A stretch of 64,000 nucleotides of DNA, from positions 124,001 through 188,000 of the forward strand of contig NZ_JAXCLX010000001.1 of the NCBI RefSeq assembly GCF_034044635.1, written 5' to 3'. A program made the position numbers and the translations under genes. The stretch is from Dongia rigui. GTDB lineage: Bacteria > Pseudomonadota > Alphaproteobacteria > Dongiales > Dongiaceae. Below are positions 16,118 to 25,939 of this stretch, one piece after another; positions within the stretch are counted from its first letter, which is position 1; every line of letters begins with the position of its first letter. The notes beneath the pieces are model-generated. The model saw nothing but the letters and a program-made list of their open reading frames with translations, had not been told where the DNA came from and searched no databases.

Positions 16118-18073
16118 TCAGGCGCCGATTTCGCCGCCGTCATCCTTGGTCACCGCCACGACCGACGGACGCGCCGGCACGCCGTCCTTGAAATCCGGCC
16201 AGCGAGTCGAGGGGTTGGCGAAATTGGCGCCCTTCTCCTCGCCCGGATGCTGGATGGAGACGAAGAGCGTCTTTCCATCCGGCGTGAAGGCCGGGCCGCA
16301 CAGCTCGGCACCGCGCGGGCAACCGAGGAAGTGGCGCGTAACGGCACGGTTCTCACCTTCCGTTTCGGTCACCCAGAGGCCGTCATGGACACCGAAATCC
16401 GGGAAACCGTCGGTGGCGATCCACAAGCGACCCGACGCGTCGAAGGCGACGTTGTCCGGATTGGCGAACCAGCCGGCATCGGTCACCTGGCCACCATAGG
16501 CGGCACCTTCCGCCGCATCGCCCGGATTGCCGGCCTTAATGAAGGCGCTCCAGGTGAAGGTGGTGGCGGCGTGATCGGCTTTGCCGTCGGTCATCGGCGG
16601 CACCATCTCGATGATGTGGCCCCATTTGTTTTCGGCGCGGTCATTCACGGGGTTGAGATCGTCGGCCTTGCGCTTGTCGTTCTTGGTGAGAACGACATAG
16701 ACCTTGCCGGTCTTGTCGCTGGTTTCGATATCCTCGGGACGATCCATCTTGGTAGCGCCCAGCAGATCGCCGGCGCGGCGCGCTTCGATCAGCACGTCAG
16801 CTTGGCTTTTGAAACCATTGGCCTCGGTGAGCTCGCCTTGCCCGTGCACCAGCGGCATCCAGGTGACGTTGCCTTCGGCATCGAACTTGGCGACATGGAG
16901 CGTGCCGTCATTGAGCAGATCGGAATTGCTGCGGCCCTTGCCGGGATCGAAAGTGCCGTTGCTGACGTATTTGTAGACATATTCGAAACGCTCATCATCG
17001 CCGGTATAGACGACGAGGCGGCCGTCGCTGTTGATGACGGTGGTGGCGGCTTCGTGCTTGAAGCGGCCGAGGGCCGTGTGCTTCACCGGCTTTGCGTCCG
17101 GATTATAAGGATCGACCTCGATGATCCAGCCGAAGCGGTTGGGCTCGTTGGGCTCCTTGGTGACGTCGAAGCGGGCGTCGAACTTGCCCCACGCATAGGA
17201 CGGCTCGCCCTTGATGCCGATGCGCTTGGCATTGGCCGCTTCCGCGGTGCCGGCCGGATCGCCACCGAAATACTGGTGGATGTTCTCTTCCGCCGACAGA
17301 ATGGTGCCCCAGGGCGTCCAGCCGCCGGCGCAGTTGTTCATCGTACCGAAGACTTTCTTGCCGCTGGCATCGGCCGAAGTCTTGAGGCGATCGTGACCCG
17401 CAGCCGGACCAACGATTTCCATTTCAGTCGCCAGCGTGATGCGGCGATTGTATTTCGAGCCCGGGACCATGGCCCAGCTGTTGCCCTCTTTCTTGATCTC
17501 GACGACCGAGAGGCCGTGCGCTGCCTGTTCGTAGGCCGCCATCTCGGCCGTGGCACCGGCCAGCGCTTCCTTGGCGTCCTTGAAGCCCGGGAAGATCATA
17601 TGCGTATCGGTGTATTCGTGATTGACCACGAGCAGGCCGTGATCGCTGGCGGCTGAGCCTTCCGGCAGCGGACAGAAATGGATGAAGTCGTTGTTGTAGC
17701 CGAACTGCTGGGCCTGCGCCGCCGCATCGCGCGTCTCGGCATCGAAATCCGGCGCGCCGGCGACGATCGGATCGCCCCAACGCAGGATCGCCTTGCCGGT
17801 ATAGCCGGCGGGAATGTGGAGATTCTCGTCAAGGGCGTGGGGAATTTCGCCGAAGGAGAGGCTCATCGCCGCACTTGCCGGGCGAGCGATGAAGCCGGTG
17901 CCCACACCGATAGCGCTCACCGCAGCACTCGCCAACAGACCTTTCAAGGCCGTGCGGCGCGACATGCGCTGCACGATCAGGTCCGTCATCACCGGACCGG
18001 CGCTGGGATTGGAAGGGTTGTTGTCGTCTTCGTTATTGATGGTTACCGGCATGCGGTAATGACTGTCAGTCAT
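16118..18073 (-). CDS. PhoX-family alkaline phosphatase, Tat-exported (copy 2)
   Basis: A 651-residue PhoX (DUF839) paralogue of the 14070-15965 gene. The Tat motif SRRTALK is at residues 38-44, after an acidic, Asn-rich leader that copy 1 lacks, followed by a hydrophobic stretch ending RPASA. Shared family landmarks include LLVVNHEYTD, NNCAGGWTPWGTILSAEEN, GRFKHEAATTV, KMDRPEDIETS and CGPAFTPDGKTLFVSIQHPG. Where copy 1 has LTCEEG, this copy has LSAEEN, so one Cys is absent here. ATG 18073 has AGGAGG 8 bases upstream. A near-ideal PhoB promoter lies about 75-110 bases upstream. A phosphate-starvation phosphatase is the best inference. Confidence 0.88.
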   Translation of the reverse strand: MTDSHYRMPVTINNEDDNNPSNPSAGPVMTDLIVQRMSRRTALKGLLASAAVSAIGVGTGFIARPASAAMSLSFGEIPHALDENLHIPAGYTGKAILRWGDPIVAGAPDFDAETRDAAAQAQQFGYNNDFIHFCPLPEGSAASDHGLLVVNHEYTDTHMIFPGFKDAKEALAGATAEMAAYEQAAHGLSVVEIKKEGNSWAMVPGSKYNRRITLATEMEIVGPAAGHDRLKTSADASGKKVFGTMNNCAGGWTPWGTILSAEENIHQYFGGDPAGTAEAANAKRIGIKGEPSYAWGKFDARFDVTKEPNEPNRFGWIIEVDPYNPDAKPVKHTALGRFKHEAATTVINSDGRLVVYTGDDERFEYVYKYVSNGTFDPGKGRSNSDLLNDGTLHVAKFDAEGNVTWMPLVHGQGELTEANGFKSQADVLIEARRAGDLLGATKMDRPEDIETSDKTGKVYVVLTKNDKRKADDLNPVNDRAENKWGHIIEMVPPMTDGKADHAATTFTWSAFIKAGNPGDAAEGAAYGGQVTDAGWFANPDNVAFDASGRLWIATDGFPDFGVHDGLWVTETEGENRAVTRHFLGCPRGAELCGPAFTPDGKTLFVSIQHPGEEKGANFANPSTRWPDFKDGVPARPSVVAVTKDDGGEIGA

Positions 18074-18146
18074 CGCGGGAGCCTCCTGATCTCTAAAGCG
18101 ATCCGATGTCAAAAATGACTACGGCGCTATAAAGGCGGCGCATGAC

Positions 18147-18181
18147 ATTATAGGGTCGGTCATATGACGACCCCATGACGA
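18147..18181 (-). promoter_or_regulatory. PhoB-dependent promoter of the second PhoX-type gene
   Basis: On the minus strand an exact direct repeat TCGTCAT-GGGG-TCGTCAT (18181-18164) has the 7+4+7 layout of a Pho box. After 11 bases comes a perfect -10, TATAAT (18152-18147). There is no -35 hexamer, as expected for PhoB-activated promoters, where the box replaces it. Confidence 0.8.
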
Positions 18182-18203
18182 CAAGCCTGCCACGACCAAA
18201 GTC

Positions 18204-18905
18204 TTAGGCCGCGACCAATTCTCCGTCACGCAGCGTGACGATGCGGTCCATGCGCTGGGCGATTTCCAGATTGTGCGTGGCAATGAGCGCCGCGACGCCA
18301 AAATCATGCACCAGATGGCGCAACATGCCGAAGACTTCTTCCGACGTGTGGTGATCGAGATTGCCCGTCGGCTCATCCGCCAGAAGAATTTTCGGGTCAT
18401 TTGCCAGGGCACGCGCGATGGCGACGCGCTGCTGCTCGCCGCCCGAAAGCTTGCCCGGGCGATGGTCGAGGCGCTTCCCAAGTCCCACCCGCGTCAGCAG
18501 ATCGACCGCACGCGGCGTAGCTTCTTTGCGCGACTTCCCGGCGATCATCTGCGGGATGATGACGTTCTCGAGGGCCGAGAACTCGGGCAGCAGATGGTGA
18601 TGCTGGTAGACGAAGCCCATGGTCTGGCGCCGTGCCGCCGTCTTGGCATCGTCGCCCAGTGCGGTCATGGTCTTGCCCGCGATGGCGATCTCGCCGGCCA
18701 CGGCCTTTTCCAGCATGCCCGTGATGTGGAGGAGCGTCGACTTGCCGGAACCTGACGGGCCGATAAGGGCCACCATCTCGCCACGATGCAAAGTAAGATC
18801 GGCACGGCGGATGACCTCAAGCCGACCTTCGGCTTGGGCGAAGCTCTGCTGGATGCCTTTCAGCTCCAGGACGACATCGCCATTGTTGGCGTGACCCTTA
18901 CTCAT
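18204..18905 (-). CDS. lolD: LolD lipoprotein-releasing ABC transporter ATPase
   Basis: Cytoplasmic ATPase of 233 residues that powers release of outer-membrane lipoproteins from the inner membrane. Walker [10 protein letters not shown] near residue 52, the family-typical [23 protein letters not shown] signature [15 protein letters not shown] and Walker [13 protein letters not shown] are all intact. Its start overlaps the end of lolC by 8 bases; it is last in the proS-lolC-lolD unit. Confidence 0.95.
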   Translation of the reverse strand: MSKGHANNGDVVLELKGIQQSFAQAEGRLEVIRRADLTLHRGEMVALIGPSGSGKSTLLHITGMLEKAVAGEIAIAGKTMTALGDDAKTAARRQTMGFVYQHHHLLPEFSALENVIIPQMIAGKSRKEATPRAVDLLTRVGLGKRLDHRPGKLSGGEQQRVAIARALANDPKILLADEPTGNLDHHTSEEVFGMLRHLVHDFGVAALIATHNLEIAQRMDRIVTLRDGELVAA

Positions 18906-20145
18906 AGCGGAGGGCCTCCACCGGATCGAGACGGGCCGCGCGCCAGGCGGGATAGATCGAGGCCAGCAAGGTAAGGACCAGCGACATGGCGGAGATCAGC
19001 GCCACTTCAAGTGGATCGACGATCGCCGGCAGCTTGGAAAGGAAATAGATCGTCTCGTTGAAGAGATCCGTACCGGTAATGCTTTCTAGCCCGCGACGGA
19101 TGGTTTCGATATTGGCCGCGAAAGCCACACCCAGCAGGCAACCGAAAACCGTGCCGACGATGCCGATGCTGGCACCCGAGAGCAGGAAGATGCGCAGAAT
19201 CATGCCCTGAGTCGCCCCCATGGTGCGCATGATGGCGATGTTCCGCGCCTTGTCCTTCACCATCATGATCTGCCCGCTGATGATGTTGAAGGCGGCGACG
19301 ACGATGATGAGGGTCAGGATCAGGAACATGACGTTGCGTTCGACCTCGACGGCGGTGAAGAAGTCGCGGTTCGCTTCCTGCCAGTCGCCGATGTGATAGC
19401 CAGGTCCGATCGCGTTCACGACCTGATCTTTCACTTGGGGCACGCGATTGATGTTCTTGGCCATCACTTCGATGTTCGTGGCGCCTTGCTTGACCTTGAA
19501 ATAGATCTGCGCCATTTCAAGATTCGCGAAAGCAATCGTGTTGTCATACTGGTACATGCCGACATTGAAGATGCCGACCACCTTGAACGTCTTCATGCGC
19601 GGTATGGCGCCGCCGATGGTGACATTGATGTCGGGCGAGATCGCGGTCACCTCGGCGCCGATACCGGCGCGCAAGGCCCGGGCCATCGCTTGACCGATGA
19701 TGATCCCGTCGCGGTCGCGCAGTCCGTCGATGGTGCCAGCGACCAGGCTATCAGCAATCAGGGCCTTGGCCTTGAGGTCATCCAGCCGCACACCACGCAA
19801 AATGGCACCGACGCCGCCGTCGGTGCCGGTCAGAAAGACTTGGCCTTCGACGATCGGCGTCGCCGAAGCGACATCGGGAAGTGCGCGCAGGATATTGGTG
19901 ATCTTGTCGTAATCCGCCAGCGGGCCGCCATTGGCGCTGATGGAGAGATGGGCGTTGAAGCCAAGGATGCGATCGAGCAGCTCCGCCCGGAATCCGTTCA
20001 TCACCGACATGACGACGATGAGCGTCGCCACACCAAGTCCAATGCCAAGCAGCGAGAACAAGGCGATGACGGAAACGAAGCTCTCCTGGCGGCGGGCGCG
20101 CAAATAGCGCATCGCCACCAGGCGCTCGAAGGCGGAAAAGATCAT
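18898..20145 (-). CDS. lolC: LolC/LolE lipoprotein-releasing membrane subunit
   Basis: Inner-membrane permease of 415 residues. One N-terminal membrane segment ([21 protein letters not shown]) is followed by a large periplasmic domain and three C-terminal segments, the MacB/FtsX layout. The N-terminal [21 protein letters not shown] and the [19 protein letters not shown] loop are typical of Lol permeases. Only one permease gene is present, so the complex is probably a LolC homodimer-type (LolF-like) arrangement with LolD. It overlaps proS by 4 bases and lolD by 8. Confidence 0.93.
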   Translation of the reverse strand: MIFSAFERLVAMRYLRARRQESFVSVIALFSLLGIGLGVATLIVVMSVMNGFRAELLDRILGFNAHLSISANGGPLADYDKITNILRALPDVASATPIVEGQVFLTGTDGGVGAILRGVRLDDLKAKALIADSLVAGTIDGLRDRDGIIIGQAMARALRAGIGAEVTAISPDINVTIGGAIPRMKTFKVVGIFNVGMYQYDNTIAFANLEMAQIYFKVKQGATNIEVMAKNINRVPQVKDQVVNAIGPGYHIGDWQEANRDFFTAVEVERNVMFLILTLIIVVAAFNIISGQIMMVKDKARNIAIMRTMGATQGMILRIFLLSGASIGIVGTVFGCLLGVAFAANIETIRRGLESITGTDLFNETIYFLSKLPAIVDPLEVALISAMSLVLTLLASIYPAWRAARLDPVEALRYE

Positions 20146-21458
20146 GCGCCGAGCTTCTTCAGTGCCGCGTCGGCAGAGATTTCCTCGACCGCACCGGTCT
20201 TGCGCAGTTTGAACTCGACCTCGCCTTTCGCGGCACCGCGCGGACCCACCACAACCTGGTACGGCAGGCCGATCAGATCCATCTGCGCGAATTTCTCGCC
20301 GGCACGGACATCGCGGTCGTCATAGAGGACCTCGATACCGGCACGGCGCAGCTTGGCATAGAGTTCGTCCGCCATCGGCGTGGTCACCGCGTCGCCGGCT
20401 TTGAGATTGATGAGGCCGACCTTGAACGGCGCGACACTCTCCGGCCAGATGATGCCCTTGTCGTCATGGCTGGCCTCGATGATGCCACCCACGAGGCGCG
20501 AGACACCGATGCCGTAGGACCCCATATGGACCGGAACGGTCTGGCCTTCCGGGTTCTGCACCTGGGCGCGCAGTGGTTCCGAATACTTGGTGCCGAAATA
20601 GAAGATATGGCCGACTTCGATGCCGCGGGCTTCGACCTGGCGATCCTTCGGCAAGGCGCCGAACTTGGCCGTGTCGTGCTTCTCATCGGTCGCCGCGTAA
20701 TCGGTGGTCCATTGCTTCACCAACGGCTCGAGATCGCTGTCGTAATCGATGTCGAGCGACAGTACGTCACGCTCGATGAAGCTCTTGTCGCAGAAAACCG
20801 CACTCTCGCCGGTGTCGGCGAGAATGATGAATTCGTGGCTGAGGTCGCCGCCGATCGGCCCGGTATCCGCCGCCATCGGGATGGCGCGCAGGCCCATCCG
20901 TGCGAAGGTGCGCAGGTACGAGACGAACATCTTGTTATAGGCACGCTTGGCGCCGGCCTGATCGAGATCGAAGCTGTAGGCGTCCTTCATCAGGAATTCG
21001 CGGCCGCGCATCACGCCGAAACGGGGACGCACCTCGTCGCGGAACTTCCACTGGATGTGATAGAGCATTTTCGGCACGTCGCGGTAGCTCTTGGCGGCGT
21101 TGCGGAAGATCTCGGTGATCTGCTCTTCATTGGTCGGGCCGTAGAGCATCTCGCGGTCGTGACGGTCGGTGATGCGCAGCATCTCCTTGCCGTAATCGTC
21201 ATAGCGGCCGCTTTCGCGCCACAGATCGGCGGACTGGATGGTCGGCATCAGGACTTCCTGGCAGCCGGCCCGGTCCTGCTCCTCGCGAACGATGCGCTCG
21301 ATATTCTTCAGCACCTTGAAGCCGAGCGGCAACCAGGAATAAATACCTGCGCTGGCCTGGCGTACCATGCCGGCGCGCAGCATCAGGCGGTGCGAGACGA
21401 TCTGGGCTTCCGAGGGGTTTTCGCGGAGGGTCGGCATGAAGAACTGGCTGGAACGCAT
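20142..21458 (-). CDS. proS: Prolyl-tRNA synthetase (short form)
   Basis: Class II aminoacyl-tRNA synthetase of 438 residues that charges tRNA-Pro. Motif 2 is visible as [21 protein letters not shown] and motif 3 as [16 protein letters not shown], followed by an anticodon-binding domain. At 438 residues it lacks the roughly 180-residue cis-editing insert of the long bacterial form; this short form is usual in Alphaproteobacteria. It leads the proS-lolC-lolD unit, joined by a 4-base overlap. Confidence 0.96.
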   Translation of the reverse strand: MRSSQFFMPTLRENPSEAQIVSHRLMLRAGMVRQASAGIYSWLPLGFKVLKNIERIVREEQDRAGCQEVLMPTIQSADLWRESGRYDDYGKEMLRITDRHDREMLYGPTNEEQITEIFRNAAKSYRDVPKMLYHIQWKFRDEVRPRFGVMRGREFLMKDAYSFDLDQAGAKRAYNKMFVSYLRTFARMGLRAIPMAADTGPIGGDLSHEFIILADTGESAVFCDKSFIERDVLSLDIDYDSDLEPLVKQWTTDYAATDEKHDTAKFGALPKDRQVEARGIEVGHIFYFGTKYSEPLRAQVQNPEGQTVPVHMGSYGIGVSRLVGGIIEASHDDKGIIWPESVAPFKVGLINLKAGDAVTTPMADELYAKLRRAGIEVLYDDRDVRAGEKFAQMDLIGLPYQVVVGPRGAAKGEVEFKLRKTGAVEEISADAALKKLGA

Positions 21459-21540
21459 GGGATAAGGCCTTGGCTTGGAAGGGTCATTGATTGGCGGGGG
21501 ACTTTAGGCAAAGGGCCTGTGGCTGTCCACAGGCGCCGCT

Positions 21541-22008
21541 TTACTGCGCCGGCATTTGCTCGCGGCAAAGCTGTTCGAGGGCCGCGGTCTCCTGCTCCCC
21601 AAGAAGCTGGCCTTCGTAATAAACTTGGTCGCCCTTTACCGTGACCACACCCACCTGTGCCTTGGCGTTCCACAAGGCGGAATTGCTGGGAATGTGGAAG
21701 CGGTCCTGAATCAGGACTTCGATCGGAATGATGATGGTTTCCGGCGGTTTGATATTGTAGCCGCCGCCAAGATCCGCCGGCGCCACCGGGCGGCCATGGG
21801 CATCGACACCCGCCTGATATTCGACCCCGGGTGCCTGCTGGTATTTGACCAGCCGGTCGCAATCGCGCCGGGAGACACTTACATCCGCATGTGCTGGCAA
21901 TACACCCCCGAAGTAGGTAAGAATGACCAACAGCGCGTTAACAACCGCGACTCGGCGTTGGGCGATCACAGGGATGGGATCAGCCCGGGGCTGAAAAATG
22001 GTTAGCAT
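21541..22008 (-). CDS. Uncharacterised exported protein (155 residues)
   Basis: I do not recognise the family. A likely signal peptide (VVNALLVILTYFGGVLPAHA, ending near residue 41) precedes a short mature domain of about 114 residues with YNIKPPETIIIPIEVLIQDR and a C-terminal LGEQETAALEQLCREQ; one Cys near each end of the mature part could form a disulphide. The signal sequence is preceded by about 20 extra residues, so a later start (a GTG near 21945) is possible. It is 82 bases downstream of nothing obvious on its strand and divergent from the membrane protein at 22137. Confidence 0.65.
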   Translation of the reverse strand: MLTIFQPRADPIPVIAQRRVAVVNALLVILTYFGGVLPAHADVSVSRRDCDRLVKYQQAPGVEYQAGVDAHGRPVAPADLGGGYNIKPPETIIIPIEVLIQDRFHIPSNSALWNAKAQVGVVTVKGDQVYYEGQLLGEQETAALEQLCREQMPAQ

Positions 22009-22136
22009 GGCCTCAGTTTAGCAGTTTGCGGACCGGATCGCGAATAACGCCGTGGTGATGCGTAGATTTGAAGGCCTTGCCGCACGGGATCACGTGCGGA
22101 TTGGGTGCTGGTGCAGGGGAAGCTGGAGATAGCTGG

Positions 22137-23498
22137 ATGGCAGGGGCCTTTTCAGAGGAGCCAGCGGCTGACACGATGACACGGCTGCGCCAGATCGGCC
22201 TGGCGACGGTCGCCCTTGGCGTGATGATCGCCGATTGCCTGCCCATTTTTCGTCCTGAATTGGGTCCCCAGCCCTGGCCCGTGGCGATCGCCTGGCTCGC
22301 GCTCGCCTTTCCCGTGCTGGTGCCAGCAACCATCATCGACCGACTGCCGGCATTGAAAGCGATTGCGCGCCGCGACCTGCTCGTTGGGCCAGCCGTCATC
22401 GGGGCGCTGATCACCTTCCCGCTGCTGACATTATTGGGCTGGGTCGGCGTCGGCATCGCAGCCGTCGCGACGGCTGTGGCACTGGTTGACCATGTCGTCG
22501 CCTGCATCGACCGCTATGGCATCGACCTGTTGTGGCTGTGGGTGCCGGTGATCGCGCTGGCCGGCATCGCCATTGCCCTCTTCGCCGCGCCCCCGGAGAT
22601 GGAACATACCTTTGGCCTGTGGGTCGGCACGCTGCACGGCCCGGGTTTCGAGAGCGACCCGCGCATCATCCTGCTGGTGACGGCCCTTCCCTTCCTGGTG
22701 GGTAGCCTCGCCATGGCTGGCACGCTGATCGGCAGGACCTTGCGGGAGCACAGCACGACCTCGATCGTGGCATTGCTCGGGGCATTGTTCTTCGCCGTCA
22801 CCCTGCCCTCGCTCGGCTTCGGGCCGAGTGGACTGACCAATGGCACGATGCTGCTGGCCGCAGCCGTGCTGTCGCTCGGCATCGCGCCGCTGTTCGTATT
22901 GGCAGCGGATGCCAGCGCCGAGCCGCCGGCACCCGAACTGGTGATCTGGGGTTTCGCCCTGGCGCTGTTGTTGGTTCTCTCGGCACTCGACAGCGCCATG
23001 GGCCTGACCTGGGCGGTCGTGTTGCTGGCCTGGATCTATCGCCATTACGGTGCACGGGCACGCTTTTTCCAGATCATGGCGGGCGCTTCGCTGGTCATTT
23101 GGGCTGGCACTGAGACCTTCGCCGGCCACTGGGCGATGCTGGACGGCGCGATCCCGTTCCGCCCGCCCTTCCCCATCACGCTGTGGCAGGAGGGGCGGAC
23201 TGCGGTGCTGGTGGGCAGCCATGTCATCGTCATCGCCACCTTGATGCTGACGGCCCTCGGCTTTCAGCGCGGCGCCAATGACGTGCGCAAATACGCCGTG
23301 CTGACGCTGCTGGTGGCGATGGTGGCCATCGACGTTTTGGTGCTGGTGACGGGCCTCGCGCAAGGCCCCGCCCTGCGCTTCCTGGCAGCATCCGGCTGGC
23401 TTGCCATGCCGTTCCTGCTGGCCGAGATGCTGGCGCTGCTGCCGGCTGGGCCGATCGTCTACCTCTTTGGTCGCAGCACGTCCTTCACACGCGGATGA
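22137..23498 (+). CDS. Uncharacterised polytopic membrane protein
   Basis: About 453 residues with 11 or 12 hydrophobic segments and very short loops, for example AVIGALITFPLLTLLGWVGV, LLWLWVPVIALAGIAIALF and VIVIATLMLTALGF; only a few charged residues (HYGARARFF) lie between them. No transporter motif stands out. ATG 22137 was chosen because GGAG lies 8 bases before it; the frame is open back to 22068, and an ATG at 22176 directly before the first membrane segment is also possible. The gene converges on rnj and overlaps its last 14 bases. Confidence 0.7.
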   Translation: MAGAFSEEPAADTMTRLRQIGLATVALGVMIADCLPIFRPELGPQPWPVAIAWLALAFPVLVPATIIDRLPALKAIARRDLLVGPAVIGALITFPLLTLLGWVGVGIAAVATAVALVDHVVACIDRYGIDLLWLWVPVIALAGIAIALFAAPPEMEHTFGLWVGTLHGPGFESDPRIILLVTALPFLVGSLAMAGTLIGRTLREHSTTSIVALLGALFFAVTLPSLGFGPSGLTNGTMLLAAAVLSLGIAPLFVLAADASAEPPAPELVIWGFALALLLVLSALDSAMGLTWAVVLLAWIYRHYGARARFFQIMAGASLVIWAGTETFAGHWAMLDGAIPFRPPFPITLWQEGRTAVLVGSHVIVIATLMLTALGFQRGANDVRKYAVLTLLVAMVAIDVLVLVTGLAQGPALRFLAASGWLAMPFLLAEMLALLPAGPIVYLFGRSTSFTRG

Positions 23499-25152
23499 CG
23501 TGGATCTTGGTGATCGGCTTCTTATCGTAGGTCTTGTTGAACCAGCGGCGGGCGGCAAGGCGTGCTGCTTCCGAAAACTCGGCGTCGTCGGCGCGCTTGG
23601 CCTTGGGCAGTTCGCCCAGGGCACTGACAATGGCGGCACCGATGTCGGCAATCGCCGCCGTGGCCGCGTCGCCATCCAGCAGGCCTTCCAGCGACACCTG
23701 CGGCGGTGCCAGCAGCTTGCCCGATTTATCGGCAACGACCGAGGCGATGATGACACCGTTGAAGCCCAAGCGATGGCGGTGGCGGATCGCCTCGCTGTCG
23801 GCCGATACCAGCATCTTGCCATCAAGGGCGAGGCGACCGGCAGGCACACGGGCGATGATCTCGGCAGGTCCGGGGGCCAAGCGAATGAGCGTGCCGTTTT
23901 CCGGCGCCAGGGCCTCGGGCACCTGGCAGGCGCGCGCAAAGGCCACATGTTCCTGGATGTGCCGCGCCTCGCCATGCACCGGCAGGGCAATGCGCGGTCG
24001 CACCATCTGGTACATCTCGGCCAATTCGTCGCGCGCCGGGTGGCCGGAGACATGCACGTTCTCATCACGGTCGGTGATGATCTCGACACCGCGCCTGGTG
24101 AGATCATTGAAGAGGCGGCCGATCGACATCTCGTTGCCGGGAATGACGCGCGAGGAGAAGATGGCGGCGTCGCCGGGTTCGAGCGACACCTGCGGATGCT
24201 CGCCCCTGGCGATGCGCGTCAGCGCTGAACGCGGCTCGCCCTGGCTGCCGGTGCAGATCATGACGATGTTCTCACGCGGGAAATAGCCGACGTCATGTTC
24301 CGTGATGAATTTGGGCAGGTCAGTGAGGTAGCCGTTTTCCTGTGCCGCCTCCAGCATCCGCCACAGCGACCGGCCGACCAGTGCGCAATGCCGGCCATGT
24401 GCTTCCGCCACACGGGCAATCGTCTCGACGCGCGCGAGGTTGCTGGCGAAACAGCCGATGGCGACGCGGTTCTTGAGGCGCCCCACCACATCCATCAGGG
24501 AATCGCGGACATCGGCCTCTGAGCCGGATGTGCCGGAGACAAAGACGTTGGTGGAATCGCAGACCATGGCGAGGACGCCTTCGTCGCCCAGCTTACGCAA
24601 GGCGGCGAGATCGGTCGTTTCACCAACCAGCGGCTCGGGGTCAAGCTTCCAATCACCGGTATGAAGTACGGCGCCGTGCCGCGTGCGTATGACCACCGCG
24701 TTGGGCTCGGGGATCGAATGCGTCAGCGTGATCAGTTCGACCGTGAAGGGGCCGATCTGGCGGCTGCCCGACATCGGGATAATCGTGATCTTGGCCTCTT
24801 TTTCGAGACCCACTTCCGCCAGCTTGCGGCGCAGGACCGAGGCGGTAAAGGGTGTCGCATAAAGCGGGCAGCGGAAACGGTCCCACAGATAAGGCACGGC
24901 ACCGATGTGATCTTCATGCGCGTGGGTGAGGACGATGCCGACCAGATCGGCTGCGCGCTCGGCGATGAATTCAGGGTTCGGCATGACGACGTCGATGCTT
25001 GGCGTGCTGTCATCGCCAAAAGTGATGCCGAGATCGAGCATCAGCCATTTGCCGTCATGGCCGTAGAGATTGAGGTTCATGCCGATTTCGCCGGACCCGC
25101 CCAAGGGCAGGAACAGCAACTCGTCTTTGCCGGGTTTGAAGGGATCGGTCAT
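23485..25152 (-). CDS. rnj: Ribonuclease J
   Basis: Metallo-beta-lactamase / beta-CASP ribonuclease of 555 residues, acting as 5'-3' exonuclease and endonuclease in mRNA decay and rRNA maturation. The zinc motif HAHEDH is at residues 77-82; LHTGDWKLDPEP, the beta-CASP segment MICTGSQGEP, and VHVSGHPARDELAEM with HGEARH follow. The C-terminal domain is shorter than in Bacillus RNase J. It overlaps coaX by 4 bases and is the last gene of the nuo-birA-coaX-rnj unit. Confidence 0.95.
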   Translation of the reverse strand: MTDPFKPGKDELLFLPLGGSGEIGMNLNLYGHDGKWLMLDLGITFGDDSTPSIDVVMPNPEFIAERAADLVGIVLTHAHEDHIGAVPYLWDRFRCPLYATPFTASVLRRKLAEVGLEKEAKITIIPMSGSRQIGPFTVELITLTHSIPEPNAVVIRTRHGAVLHTGDWKLDPEPLVGETTDLAALRKLGDEGVLAMVCDSTNVFVSGTSGSEADVRDSLMDVVGRLKNRVAIGCFASNLARVETIARVAEAHGRHCALVGRSLWRMLEAAQENGYLTDLPKFITEHDVGYFPRENIVMICTGSQGEPRSALTRIARGEHPQVSLEPGDAAIFSSRVIPGNEMSIGRLFNDLTRRGVEIITDRDENVHVSGHPARDELAEMYQMVRPRIALPVHGEARHIQEHVAFARACQVPEALAPENGTLIRLAPGPAEIIARVPAGRLALDGKMLVSADSEAIRHRHRLGFNGVIIASVVADKSGKLLAPPQVSLEGLLDGDAATAAIADIGAAIVSALGELPKAKRADDAEFSEAARLAARRWFNKTYDKKPITKIHVIRV

Positions 25153-25922
25153 GAACGGTTACGGCGATAGATTTCAACGAGGCCGCGCATGGTGATGTCG
25201 GGATCAAGATGCGTGATGACAGGGGTGTTGCCGTGGAAGAGCGGCGCCAGGCCACCGGTTGCCACGACATCGAGCGGGCCACCGAATTCCTCGGCGATGC
25301 GCTTCACCATGCCTTCGACCAGGCCGACATAGCCCCAGAAGATGCCGGACTGCATTGCCTCGGTTGTGCTCTTGCCGATGACGCGGCCAGGGCGTTCCAC
25401 GACGATACGCGGCAGCATGGCGGTGGCACTGTGCAGGATCTCGACCGAGAGGACGATGCCGGGAGCGATTGCGCCACCGATGTAATTGCCGCCCTGGTCG
25501 ACGACATCGAATGTGGTGGCCGTGCCGAAATCGACCACGATGAGCGGCCGCTTGTAGGTGAGATGCCCGCCCACCGCATTGGCGAGGCGATCGGCGCCGA
25601 CCGTGGACATGGGAATGTCCATCTTCACCTCGATGCCGAGCTTTACCGCCGGATCGCCCACCACCATCGGCTTGGTGCCAAGATGGTTCTCGCACAGGAG
25701 GTTGAGGTGGAACAGCGATTGCGGCACGACCGTCGCAATAATGGCGGCATCGATGGCCTTGAGCGTCAGCCCCTTCATGGCGAGAAGCTGGTTGAGCCAG
25801 ACGACATATTGATCGGCGGTGCGGCCGGCCTCGGTCTTGATGCGCCAGTCACCAACGGCCTTGTCGCCGTCATAGAGCGCGAACTTCACATTGGTGTTGT
25901 TGGCATTGATCGCGAGAAGCAT
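25149..25922 (-). CDS. coaX: Type III pantothenate kinase, with altered N-terminal motif
   Basis: CoaX phosphorylates pantothenate, the first step of coenzyme A synthesis; 257 residues, normal for the family. GADRLANAVGG (with the catalytic Asp) and VDFGTATTFDVVD are intact, as are GGAIAPGI and the C-terminal VATGGLA. In the first phosphate-binding motif, normally DxGNT, this protein reads INANNTN at residues 5-11: Asp is replaced by Asn and Gly by Asn. Whether this lowers activity is unknown. It overlaps rnj by 4 bases and follows birA by 17 bases, a typical alphaproteobacterial order. Confidence 0.92.
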   Translation of the reverse strand: MLLAINANNTNVKFALYDGDKAVGDWRIKTEAGRTADQYVVWLNQLLAMKGLTLKAIDAAIIATVVPQSLFHLNLLCENHLGTKPMVVGDPAVKLGIEVKMDIPMSTVGADRLANAVGGHLTYKRPLIVVDFGTATTFDVVDQGGNYIGGAIAPGIVLSVEILHSATAMLPRIVVERPGRVIGKSTTEAMQSGIFWGYVGLVEGMVKRIAEEFGGPLDVVATGGLAPLFHGNTPVITHLDPDITMRGLVEIYRRNRS

Positions 25923-25939
25923 CTTCTCATTTCCTCTGG

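Noticed and set aside
22431-24107. A 558-codon minus-strand open frame
   Set aside because: It runs through parts of the membrane protein and rnj genes in the wrong frame and has low-complexity Arg/Gln/His composition.
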